A stretch of DNA of 35,463 nucleotides from Burkholderiales bacterium (GTDB taxonomy: Bacteria; Pseudomonadota; Gammaproteobacteria; Burkholderiales; JAEUOS01): the NCBI GenBank assembly GCA_947473125.1, contig CANJDH010000047.1:1-35463 (forward strand), given 5' to 3'. Both the position numbers and the translations under genes were made by a program. The notes below the pieces were generated by a model. It made no database searches. It was not told the DNA's origin and saw only the letters and a program-made list of their open reading frames with translations. Positions 22,520 to 32,915 of the stretch are shown here, piece after piece (within the stretch, counting starts at the first letter, position 1; each line of letters starts with the position of its first letter).

Positions 22520-25084
22520 ATGCGCAAGCCCCGCATCCATTTCAACCTGCGGGAGTGGTCGGCCACGCTCACCTTGCAGCAAAGGCTGCACATTGCGCTG
22601 ATCACCGGCGCACTGCTGGTCGGCGGCACCATCGCCATCGCATCGCACCTGATGGTGCGCCATCAAATCATCTCGAATGCCACCGGCCAACTTGCCGCCA
22701 AGGCACTTCTCAATCGTCGTGACATTGAAAGCCGAGTTGCCGTCGTCGCCGGCGAAGCCGCTGCCATGGCCACCAACCCGGTCACCAGCAATGCACTGGC
22801 CGATTCGCTCGGGCGCGATCTCTACCTCAAACCGCTATTGCGCAATTACGCGCTGTCCTGGCCCGGCGCGGCCCTGATCATCACCGACCACCTGGGCAAG
22901 CCGATTGCGCAGAGCCCGAACCGCGTCATGCATCCCTCGGGAGCGCAAGCGATCAGCGACATGCTGCAAACAAAAAAAGCCGGCGCGCGGATAGATACGA
23001 ACCGCGCCGATGCCCCGGTGGTCAGCATTGCCTACCCGATTGTGTACCGGTTGACCGATTCGGTCGAAGGTGCCGTGCTGTTGCAGTTTTCGCTGGACCT
23101 TCTTGAGAACGCCGATACCGCATATTTCTGGGGCCTCTACGACGCCAGCGGGCAGCGCCTGATCGGCTCGGCGCCACCGCCCGATGCGCTTGAAGTGCGC
23201 GAGCGACTGGTTCTGCCCGGTGCCCTGGCCAATGCCGGGCTCACCTATTCACTGGCAATTGACAAAGGCCGCGCCTTGGCCGCACTCGACTACCTGGTCG
23301 CCTTCTACCTCGGCTCGGGCGCCATCGCGCTGCTGCTGGTTATCAAGCTCGCGTCAATTGCCGCCAATTCAATCGTCAAACCATTGCAGGAATTCATCGG
23401 CATCGTCGAAGAAATAACCATCAGCGGGCGACCCTCCGCCACCATCAAGGGCATCGTCGATCCGGATTTCAAGCGGCTCAGCCGGACATTCAACATCATG
23501 GTCGACCGCCTGTCGCAGTCATACCATGCCCTCGAGGAGCGCGTCGCTGCGCGAACCCGCGACCTGGCCAACAGCGAGGAACGCTGGCACCTCGCCGTGG
23601 ACGCCAGCAATGACGGCATCTGGGACTGGTCGATTGTGAGCGGCGCCTTGTTTGTATCCGCCCGCGCCCGCGTCATTCTCGACTGCACATCCCACGGCAG
23701 CCCGACGGCACCGACGCTCAACGATATCTGGGCACGCGTTCATCCGAACGACCGCGCCCGGGTATTCGAGACGGTCGGACGCCACCTGCGCGGCGAAACC
23801 GAGTACTACATCAGCGAGCACCGGATCGTGACATCGGATGGCAGCATCAAGTGGGTGAGCGATCATGGCCGCGCCACCTTTGATGGCGACAGGACGCCAC
23901 AGCGACTTCTGGTCGCCAACTCCGACATGACCGAACGGCGCAATGCCGAAGATGCCGTGCGCGAGCGCACCGAACAGCTCAATGCGGTGCTGAGCGTGAG
24001 CCCGGTGGCGTTCGTCTCTTTTGATGCATCCCGTCGCGTCCGATACGCCAGCCCCGGCTTTCAGGACCTCACCGGGCTTGAGCCAGCCGGTGTCGTGGGG
24101 CTCGATGAGGCGAGTTTTACCGCCCTGCTGGCAGAACGGTGCCTCAAGAATGCCCCGTATGCCGGCCTGCAATCGTTACGCAACGTCGGCAGCCATGGCG
24201 TGGCCGACCCGCGCGGACGCATGGAACTGGCCCTGCCGGTGCACCGCGTGATCGAATTCGGGGTGCGCACAGGTGCGCTGCCGGACAACGCTGAAGTGAT
24301 GTACATGCGCGATATCACGCGCGAGGCAGACATCGACCGCATGAAGAGCGAATTCATATCGACGGCGGCCCACGAACTGCGCACGCCGATGGCCAGCATC
24401 TTCGGATTTTCGGATTTACTCCTGACCCAAGAGTTCGACCCGACCACGCAGCGCGACCTCCTCGAAACCATCAACCGCAATGCCAGCCTGATGGCTTCGA
24501 TCATCAATGATCTGCTCGACCTGGCCCGCATCGAAGCACGTCGCGACAAGGACTTCATCTTCCGTCAACTCGGGTGGCCAGAGGTGGCGCGCCAAATCGT
24601 CGCTGACTTCAAGGTGCCGGCCGGGCGCGGCCCGGTCCAGTTCGACATGCCTGCGCAGCCGATCCTGATCCGCGGCGACCAGGCCAAGCTGACCCAGGCC
24701 TTGGGCAACATCCTGTCGAACGCCTACAAATACTCGCCGGGCGGCGGCGACGTCGCCATCCGCATGACGTTGTCGGACGACGGCAACGAAGCGGGGCTGC
24801 GCGTCCTCGATGGGGGCATCGGCATGAAAGCGGACGAAGTCGAGCGCGTCTTCGAACGCTTCTTTCGCGCCGACCACTCCGGCAATATCCCGGGCACGGG
24901 CCTGGGCATGAGCATCGTCAAGGAAATCATTTCCCTGCACAATGGCCGCATCGAGTTGTCCAGCGAGCCGGGGCGCGGCACCGCCGTAACAATCTGGCTA
25001 CCGACCCTGGCTGCGCAGGAGCACAGCGCCGCAGCCACCGGCACCACCGGCATCACCGACACCACCGGCGCAGAGGCCGCATAA
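22520..25084 (+). CDS. Membrane sensor histidine kinase with HAMP and PAS domains
   Basis: 854-residue inner-membrane kinase. TM1 is at about 26-46, a periplasmic Cache-like domain at 47-257, TM2 at 260-280, a HAMP linker at 282-335, and two PAS domains at about 350-475 and 487-600. The catalytic core is intact: HisKA with His618 in STAAHELRTPM, N box Asn734 in GNILSNAYKYSP, Asp764 in VLDGGIGM, FERFFRAD and GTGLGMS at 792-798. It should autophosphorylate. It begins 20 bases after the binding-protein gene, fitting a binding-protein/kinase sensor pair, and ends 4 bases before the hybrid kinase. The output partner may be the OmpR-type regulator or a receiver in this operon. Confidence 0.93.
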   Translation: MRKPRIHFNLREWSATLTLQQRLHIALITGALLVGGTIAIASHLMVRHQIISNATGQLAAKALLNRRDIESRVAVVAGEAAAMATNPVTSNALADSLGRDLYLKPLLRNYALSWPGAALIITDHLGKPIAQSPNRVMHPSGAQAISDMLQTKKAGARIDTNRADAPVVSIAYPIVYRLTDSVEGAVLLQFSLDLLENADTAYFWGLYDASGQRLIGSAPPPDALEVRERLVLPGALANAGLTYSLAIDKGRALAALDYLVAFYLGSGAIALLLVIKLASIAANSIVKPLQEFIGIVEEITISGRPSATIKGIVDPDFKRLSRTFNIMVDRLSQSYHALEERVAARTRDLANSEERWHLAVDASNDGIWDWSIVSGALFVSARARVILDCTSHGSPTAPTLNDIWARVHPNDRARVFETVGRHLRGETEYYISEHRIVTSDGSIKWVSDHGRATFDGDRTPQRLLVANSDMTERRNAEDAVRERTEQLNAVLSVSPVAFVSFDASRRVRYASPGFQDLTGLEPAGVVGLDEASFTALLAERCLKNAPYAGLQSLRNVGSHGVADPRGRMELALPVHRVIEFGVRTGALPDNAEVMYMRDITREADIDRMKSEFISTAAHELRTPMASIFGFSDLLLTQEFDPTTQRDLLETINRNASLMASIINDLLDLARIEARRDKDFIFRQLGWPEVARQIVADFKVPAGRGPVQFDMPAQPILIRGDQAKLTQALGNILSNAYKYSPGGGDVAIRMTLSDDGNEAGLRVLDGGIGMKADEVERVFERFFRADHSGNIPGTGLGMSIVKEIISLHNGRIELSSEPGRGTAVTIWLPTLAAQEHSAAATGTTGITDTTGAEAA

Positions 25085-25088
25085 CACC

Positions 25089-27721
<2,633 letters not shown>

Positions 27722-27725
<4 letters not shown>

Positions 27726-28444
27726 CCGATGCAGACAAACGCTCCATCCTGATCATCGAGGACGACGAACTGTTCGCCGTTTCGTTGCAGCGCTTCCTGG
27801 AAAAGCGCGATATGCGCGTGGAGGTCGAACGGCGTGGCGACGGCGCCATCGAGCATGTGCACGATTTCAAACCCGATGCGGTGGTTCTCGACTGCAACCT
27901 CCCCGGCAAGGACGGCTTTGCAATTTGCCGCGAACTGCGTTCCAGTTATCAAGGCGTGATCCTCATGCTGACCGCACTCGACGAAGACCAGGACCACCTG
28001 CTCGGTCTCGGGCTCGGGGCGGACGACTACCTGGGCAAGCCGGCCACCCCCGAACTGGTGCTGGCACACCTGCGCGCCTGCTGGCGCCGCAACGGCGCCA
28101 ACGGCAGTGCCGGCCAGGCTAGCGGCAGCAGCGAGGAAATCCGCTTCGGGCGCTTCTACATCAGCAGTGCCACGCGCGTCGTGCGCCTGGACAGCCAGGA
28201 GGTCCCCTTCAGCACCGCCGAGTTCGACCTGCTCTGGCTGCTGGCCAGCAAGGCCGGGATCGTACTCTCGCGCGATGACATCAACACTGCGTTGCGCGGC
28301 ATCGAACACGACGTCCTGGACCGCTCGATCGACATGCGTATCTCGCGCCTGCGCAAGGCACTGGGGGATGATGCCGAAAATCCGGTACGCATCAAGACCG
28401 TGCGCGGCAAGGGCTACCTGTTCAGCCGCACTGACTGGACCTGA
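27722..28444 (+). CDS. OmpR-family response regulator
   Basis: 240-residue DNA-binding response regulator and last gene of the signalling operon. The receiver (8-120) shows Glu13/Asp14/Asp15, phosphoacceptor Asp57 in AVVLDCNLPGKDG, Thr in MLTALDED, and Lys106 in DYLGKPATP. The output winged helix (138-236) has FSTAEFDLLWLLASKAG, LDRSIDMRISRLRKALG and KTVRGKGYLF, standard for OmpR/PhoB. It overlaps the hybrid kinase gene by 4 bases, so it is the probable terminal target of that kinase's Hpt domain. It is intact in all catalytic positions. Target promoters cannot be identified from the window alone, though the operon's own AT-rich promoter is a natural candidate. Confidence 0.95.
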
Positions 28445-28450
28445 GGCGAG

Positions 28451-28475
28451 CGCCGCCTGCGCCAGGCGCGCGGCG
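28451..28475 (+). terminator. GC-rich hairpin after the signalling operon
   Basis: CCTG (28456-28459) pairs with CAGG (28463-28466) around a CGC loop, with an outer CGCCG (28451-28455) opposite CGGCG (28471-28475) across a small bulge. It begins 6 bases after the stop of the last operon gene. There is no T-run, so it is at most a Rho-assisted or mRNA-stabilising structure. Confidence 0.35.
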
Positions 28476-28494
28476 TTACCCTGCGTTACACAAA

Positions 28495-28510
28495 GCGTAC
28501 GCATGTACGC
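28495..28510. promoter_or_regulatory. 16-bp dyad GCGTAC-GCAT-GTACGC
   Basis: Two perfect 6-base arms flank a 4-base centre in the 178-base gap before the secreted hypothetical gene. Nearby GCGTTAC is repeated (28473-28479 and 28483-28489). The element is placed where a regulator of the downstream group could bind; no -10/-35 pair is clear. Confidence 0.35.
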
Positions 28511-28622
28511 CACAAGCAGAACCATATGCGCACGCAAGCGCTGCGCCATCCCGCTAGCATTGCCGTCATGGTGATTCGGACCTCGAATCATCTTCCACTA
28601 CGACGCCGTGCCGGAGGGAACC

Positions 28623-29450
28623 TTGACGAACACCAGCCAAACCGCATGCCGGCAAGCCATGAAGCTGCTTGCCGCCGCCTTGATCGGCGCCGGCCTGTGC
28701 GGCAGCGCCGCCAGTGTCCACGCTGCGGAAGAACGGCTGCCGGTGATGCAGCCGCGCGGCGAAAAGGTCGAATTTGCCCCGATTCAGGAGCAATGCGTCC
28801 AGTTCGCTGATGTGCGCTTCGGGCCCGGCCAGCGCTGGGACGGCTGCCATGTCACACGGGCCGGCTTCGTCTCGACCATCGAGCTGCTCGATTTTTACTA
28901 CGCCCACTACTGCCTGACCAAAACGGCTGCCAAGGCGGCTGCCAAACCGGCGACCACCCCGCCGACCAAGGCGGCCGACAGGCGCACCAGCGCCGACCCG
29001 GCCCCGGCATGCGATAAGCGCGCCCTGGTCATTTTCGGCAATCGCGCCTACCGCCAAGACGCCTTTGCGGTCCTGCACCGGATCGACCCGGCGGGAACCG
29101 AATACGGTGTGCCACTGGTCACCGGCGCCGATGACGACAACCTGCTCGCCATTTCAGTCAAGCGCAGGGGGGCGGCCCTGGCGCGCCACCTGTTCGCATG
29201 GAAAGAAGATTTCTGGCAGCGCATTGATGACCGCGCCTGGAAGTCGGCACTGCGCAAGCACCTGCCGGCCGGCGCACGGATCGGCGCCGACACCGTGATT
29301 GATCCCGAGACGCTCACTGTCATGGTGCCGATGGCCGGTTCGGCCGGCAGCCTGCGCGTCGAGATGGGCTACGCCGACGGCCGCCTTTTTGTACGGCACC
29401 CGACACGCCACCGCGCCGAACCCACAGCCGCAGCGGCCGGCGCCCACTGA
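28623..29450 (+). CDS. Secreted protein of unknown function
   Basis: 275-residue protein with a probable Sec signal peptide (AMKLLAAALIGAGLCGSAASVHA, cleavage near AHA/AEE at about residue 37). I do not recognise a family. The mature N-terminal part has three Cys and many aromatic residues (EEQCVQF-like and YYAHYC segments), then an Ala/Pro/Lys-rich linker (about 105-135), then a mixed alpha/beta region. TTG 28623 is chosen because GGAGG at 28612-28616 is well placed for it, whereas GTG 28608 lies before this site. It lies 30 bases before the CusF-like gene, so the two are probably co-transcribed. A role in metal or redox handling in the periplasm is conceivable from the neighbours only. Confidence 0.7.
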   Translation: MTNTSQTACRQAMKLLAAALIGAGLCGSAASVHAAEERLPVMQPRGEKVEFAPIQEQCVQFADVRFGPGQRWDGCHVTRAGFVSTIELLDFYYAHYCLTKTAAKAAAKPATTPPTKAADRRTSADPAPACDKRALVIFGNRAYRQDAFAVLHRIDPAGTEYGVPLVTGADDDNLLAISVKRRGAALARHLFAWKEDFWQRIDDRAWKSALRKHLPAGARIGADTVIDPETLTVMVPMAGSAGSLRVEMGYADGRLFVRHPTRHRAEPTAAAAGAH

Positions 29451-29480
29451 TCCACCCGCCCTCAACCCAAAGGAGCCACC

Positions 29481-29786
29481 ATGGCCATGCTCAAACAACT
29501 GCTGCAGGCGAGCTTGATCGCCCTCAGCATCCTGCCCGCACCGGGCCTCGCCGCCGACTCCGCCGACTCCGCCGAAGGCGAACTGCGCAAGGTTGATCGC
29601 AACGCACGCCGCGTCATTGTCGCGCACGGTGACTGGGACAAGGGCGGCATGCACGCCATGACGATGGCGATGAATGTCGAAAAAGACGTCGACCTGGCCA
29701 AACTGCAGAAGGGTGACAAGGTGCGCTTTGAGGTGACACGCCAGGGTGGCGACTGGGTCATCACTCGCATCACGCTCAAACGCTGA
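29481..29786 (+). CDS. CusF-like periplasmic copper-binding protein
   Basis: 101-residue exported protein: signal peptide (MAMLKQLLQASLIALSILPA, cleavage near residue 24) followed by a small beta-barrel of the CusF type. The core pattern GELRKVDRNARRVIVAHG and then MHAMTMAMNV, then LQKGDKVRFEV, closely tracks CusF proteins. In E. coli CusF the Cu(I)/Ag(I) ligands are His, Trp, Met, Met; here His49, Met60 and Met62 correspond, while the Trp position is Met57. This suggests a variant metal site with an extra thioether. ATG 29481 follows AAAGGAG; ATG 29487 is possible. Its nearness to the multicopper oxidase supports a copper-handling role. Confidence 0.8.
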   Translation: MAMLKQLLQASLIALSILPAPGLAADSADSAEGELRKVDRNARRVIVAHGDWDKGGMHAMTMAMNVEKDVDLAKLQKGDKVRFEVTRQGGDWVITRITLKR

Positions 29787-29846
29787 CCGGTTCGAGCCCA
29801 CCCGCCCGGCCCTTCCAACCCCGCTTAACCCCGCCACCAGGATCGC

Positions 29847-31304
29847 ATGTCAACCTTAGAAAACGGAATGGCGATACCCGAATTGCGCCAATTCGCCCGG
29901 CGAGGGCCGGCCGGCTCGCCGCGCTGGCGCTCGCCGGCGCAGCAGCCCTTCAATCTGAGCCGGCGCTTCGCGGTGCTGGCGTTTGCGGCCATCATGCTGG
30001 TCAACCTGGGTTCCTCGATGGTGCTGTCGCACTTCCTGTCCCGGGAAATGCTGCAGCGTGACGCCGAAACCATGATGCACATGGTGCAGTCGCGTGTAGC
30101 CGAACACGACCCGGATGCCTATTTCACGTCGGATGCCGCCCTCCGGGCGTCCCACAGCGCCATGGAAGCCTACTTCAACAAGCTCGCCCATTTGCCCGAC
30201 GTGCTGCGCTTGCAGGTTTACAACCACGATGGCCGCGTGCTGTGGTCCACCCATGCGCAGTCGATCGAGCACACGTTCACCGATAACGCCGAGCTTGGGG
30301 CGGCCCTGCGCGGCACACTGATGGTTGAAGCCGACCTGATCGAAGAACGCCGCTACTTGAAGCCCGAGCTTGTGTTCGCCCGGTTGCCTGAGAAGCAATT
30401 TGTCGAGTACTACATGCCTATACGGGGCCAAGACAATCGCCGGTTGGTCGGTGTCATCGAGGTTTACAAGGCGCCGACAGCCTTGTTCGCATCGATACAG
30501 CGCGGCTTGCGACTGATCTGGCTATGCGCCATTGGCGGCGGACTGTTCCTGTTCGGCGCCCTGTTCTGGGTGGTGCGGCGCGGCCACCGCCTCATCGAAG
30601 CGCAGCAGCGCAGCATTTCCGGCAGTGCCGGCTTCAAAGCCGTCGGTGAAATCACCTCCGCGGTGGCCCAAAACATGCGCAACCCGCTGGCTGCCATCCG
30701 CACTGCGGCGGAACTGATCTGCCATGATCAGGCGAGCGGCAGTCATGCCGTGGCGCACGGCATCACGCAGCAGGTTGACCGTCTCGACGTGTGGATTCGC
30801 AGCCTGCTCGACTATGCGCATGCGGGCAGCCGGTCGAGCACGACGATTTGCGCCAAAGATGTGTTGCGCGCCCTCCTCGAGGAGTACAGCGACGAGCTGG
30901 CGGCGCGCCGCATCCAGATTGTCTGGGATCTGGACCAGACCCTCCCGAACATCCAGGCCGATGCGCCGCTGGTCGAGCAGATCGTCGGCGCTGTAGTGGC
31001 CAATGCGCTCGATGCCATGCCGTCCGGCGGCATCCTCACGATTGGATCACGCGCCGGCCAAGGACCATCCCGGGGCGGTGCACCGCAGGGTATCGAAATC
31101 GAGGTCAGCGACACCGGCAGCGGCATTGCCGCCGCGCAACTCGAGCACGACTTTTCGCACCCGCACAGCACCCGGGCGCGCGGCCTGGGCATCGGCCTGC
31201 CGCTGATCGGACGCACCCTGGAACACATCGGAGGCGGCCTTGAAACAAGCATCACGCCCGGCAAAGGTACCCGCGTCACCATCTGTTTGCCGTTTTCCAC
31301 TTGA
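29847..31304 (+). CDS. NtrB-like sensor kinase with phosphoacceptor His replaced by Gln
   Basis: 485-residue inner-membrane kinase-like protein. TM1 at about 40-62 and TM2 at about 222-244 bound a periplasmic sensor domain. The dimerisation helix reads SAVAQNMRNPLAAI, whereas the family consensus is LAHEIRNPLAAI: residue 275 is Gln (codon CAA, 30669-30671) and the next position is Asn. The ATPase domain looks complete: Asn386 in VVANALDAMP, Asp422 in VSDTGSGIA, GLGIGLPLI at 446-454. It should bind ATP but cannot autophosphorylate in the normal way; phosphatase-like control of the NtrC-type partner remains possible. It is 18 bases upstream of that regulator. ATG 29868 is an alternative start. 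Confidence 0.88.
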   Translation: MSTLENGMAIPELRQFARRGPAGSPRWRSPAQQPFNLSRRFAVLAFAAIMLVNLGSSMVLSHFLSREMLQRDAETMMHMVQSRVAEHDPDAYFTSDAALRASHSAMEAYFNKLAHLPDVLRLQVYNHDGRVLWSTHAQSIEHTFTDNAELGAALRGTLMVEADLIEERRYLKPELVFARLPEKQFVEYYMPIRGQDNRRLVGVIEVYKAPTALFASIQRGLRLIWLCAIGGGLFLFGALFWVVRRGHRLIEAQQRSISGSAGFKAVGEITSAVAQNMRNPLAAIRTAAELICHDQASGSHAVAHGITQQVDRLDVWIRSLLDYAHAGSRSSTTICAKDVLRALLEEYSDELAARRIQIVWDLDQTLPNIQADAPLVEQIVGAVVANALDAMPSGGILTIGSRAGQGPSRGGAPQGIEIEVSDTGSGIAAAQLEHDFSHPHSTRARGLGIGLPLIGRTLEHIGGGLETSITPGKGTRVTICLPFST

Positions 31305-31322
31305 CCCCCAGAAGGCAGCGAC

Positions 31323-32714
31323 ATGATTCCCACCATCCTGATCATCGAAGACGAGCCCACTCGGGCGCGCAACCTGTGCGTGTTTCTGGAGCGTAGCGGC
31401 TTCCATGTCGAAATCGCCAACGGCAGTGAGGTCGGCCTCTACCTGTGTGAACAGCTCAAACCACAGGTGGTGCTGCTCGACTACCACCTGCCCGGTGCAG
31501 ATGGCCTCACGATTCTCGGCAAGATCCAGGCGCGCAGCGCCCGCACCGACGTCATCATGCTCGCCAGCCACGGCAGTGCATCGACCGCCGTCAATGCTTT
31601 CAAGGCCGGCGCGGCCGACTACCTGATCAAACCCATGGAGCCGAGCGCGATTCTTCTGGTGATCGAGCGCGTGCTGCAAAAGCAGAGTGTCAAAGTAATT
31701 GAACCAAACTGCCAGGGCGGCGACGTCGTGCCGTTCCAGCACGCCGGGGTCGCCGCACTGATCGGCGACTCCGCGCCGATGCAGGCATTGCGCAAAGTGC
31801 TCTCGCGCATCATCGACTCGGACAAACTGGTCGGCGGGGCGGATTTGCCGGGCGTGCTCATCACCGGTGAAACCGGTACCGGCAAGGAACTGGTGGCGCG
31901 CGCCCTGCACTTCGACGGCCCGCGTCGCAGCGGCCCGTTCATCGAGATCAACTGCGCCGGCATTCCCGCCAAGATGCTCGAAACCGAACTGTTCGGCCAC
32001 GAACGCGGCGCCTTCACCGACGCCAAGCAGACCAAGCTCGGCCTGATCGAAGCGGCCAATGGCGGCACCCTGCTGCTTGACGAAATCGGCGATCTCGACC
32101 TCACGGCCCAGGCCAAGCTGCTCAAGGTAATTGAAGAGCGCCAGGTACGCCGCCTCGGCAGCATTCAGGATCACCCCCTCAACGTACGCTTTCTGGCCGC
32201 CACCAGCGTTGACCTCGAAGAGCGGGTACGCGAGGGCCGCTTCCGTGCCGACCTTTACTACCGCCTGCGCGTCATCAGCGTCAAGGCGCCGGCCCTGCGC
32301 GAGCGCGGGCGCGACATCGCGCAGCTGGGCGAACATTTTCTCAACACCATGCGTGGCCGATACGGCAAGCCCGGCCTCAAGCTGAGCAACGACGCCGTCA
32401 GCGCCCTGATGAGCCATGCCTGGGAAGGCAACGTGCGCGAACTGCGCAACACCATCGAGCAAGCCATCATCCTCACCGAGAGCAGCGTGATCGGGGGCTG
32501 CGACCTCGGTCTGTGTGCGTTCAAGGTCAACGGCGAGTGCACCACACACGAAGGCCGGCCTTTCGAGACCATGAAACTGCAGGATGTCGAGCGCCCCCTG
32601 CTCGCCACCGCGCTCGTAAAGAGGGATGCCCACATCAGTGAGGCGGCACGCCGGCTCGGCATCTCGCGTGACACGTTGCGCTACCGGGTCAAGCAATTCG
32701 GCCTCAGCCACTGA
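31323..32714 (+). CDS. NtrC-family sigma-54-dependent response regulator
   Basis: 463-residue transcription activator with receiver (4-120; Glu9/Asp10, Asp53 in VVLLDYHLPGADG, Lys103), AAA+ domain (145-380) and a Fis-type helix-turn-helix (436-460, HISEAARRLGISRDTLRYRV). Walker A is GETGTGKE (182-189), Walker B LLLDEIGD (Asp253/Glu254), and arginine fingers fall in RFRADLYYRL. The sigma-54 contact loop reads GAFTDA (229-234) instead of the common GAFTGA. The receiver is intact. AGAAGG precedes ATG 31323. Together with the kinase-like gene it forms a two-component pair, and a consensus sigma-54 promoter lies downstream at 32859-32874, ahead of the multicopper oxidase. That promoter is its likely target. 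Confidence 0.94.
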   Translation: MIPTILIIEDEPTRARNLCVFLERSGFHVEIANGSEVGLYLCEQLKPQVVLLDYHLPGADGLTILGKIQARSARTDVIMLASHGSASTAVNAFKAGAADYLIKPMEPSAILLVIERVLQKQSVKVIEPNCQGGDVVPFQHAGVAALIGDSAPMQALRKVLSRIIDSDKLVGGADLPGVLITGETGTGKELVARALHFDGPRRSGPFIEINCAGIPAKMLETELFGHERGAFTDAKQTKLGLIEAANGGTLLLDEIGDLDLTAQAKLLKVIEERQVRRLGSIQDHPLNVRFLAATSVDLEERVREGRFRADLYYRLRVISVKAPALRERGRDIAQLGEHFLNTMRGRYGKPGLKLSNDAVSALMSHAWEGNVRELRNTIEQAIILTESSVIGGCDLGLCAFKVNGECTTHEGRPFETMKLQDVERPLLATALVKRDAHISEAARRLGISRDTLRYRVKQFGLSH

Positions 32715-32720
32715 ACACGC

Positions 32721-32778
32721 GGGTGTGGCGTTTGGCGCAATCGGGTCAGATGCCACACCCGATTGCGCCTCTGCGCAA
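32721..32778. promoter_or_regulatory. Three overlapping, mutually exclusive inverted repeats
   Basis: GGGTGTGGC (32721-32729) pairs with GCCACACCC (32752-32760). GGCGCAATCGGGT (32734-32746) pairs perfectly with ACCCGATTGCGCC (32757-32769) across 10 bases. TTGCGC (32763-32768) pairs with GCGCAA (32773-32778). The arms overlap, so only some can form at once. No T-run follows. They may be enhancer sites for the NtrC-type activator, an end structure for its mRNA, or both. Confidence 0.6.
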
Positions 32779-32810
32779 GTGACAGCACGCGGCCCGGTAT
32801 CGCGAAAACG

Positions 32811-32823
32811 CTTGTGCCACAAG
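32811..32823. promoter_or_regulatory. 13-bp palindrome CTTGTGCCACAAG, candidate activator site
   Basis: Two perfect 6-base arms flank a single C. The element lies about 36 bases upstream of the -24 part of the sigma-54 promoter. NtrC-type activators usually bind dyads somewhat further upstream, so both this site and the dyads at 32734-32778 are candidates for the upstream activating sequence. Confidence 0.45.
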
Positions 32824-32858
32824 GGTTTGACGCAAGTTGCCGGTCGGCGCACACGCTA

Positions 32859-32874
32859 TGGCACGCCGGTTGCA
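32859..32874 (+). promoter_or_regulatory. Consensus sigma-54 (RpoN) promoter
   Basis: TGGCACGCCGGTTGCA matches the sigma-54 consensus TGGCACG-N4-TTGC(A/T) at every defined position, with GG at 32860-32861 and GC at 32872-32873 (the required -24/-12 spacing). It is intergenic, faces the multicopper oxidase gene and follows the gene of an NtrC-type activator by 145 bases. Transcription should start near 32885. This is the only such match I found in the intergenic DNA of the window. Confidence 0.85.
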
Positions 32875-32915
32875 TTCAAGTTTGGCCACAGCCATCGCCT
32901 GAATCGACCTACGCC

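Noticed and set aside
32734-32769. Rho-independent terminator of the NtrC-type gene
   Set aside because: The 13-bp stem is excellent but no T-run follows, and the location upstream of a sigma-54 promoter offers another explanation; listed as a regulatory dyad instead.
31047-32852. Minus-strand open frame of 601 codons opposite the NtrC-type regulator
   Set aside because: The plus strand encodes an unmistakable sigma-54 activator; the antisense product shows no domain or start signal.
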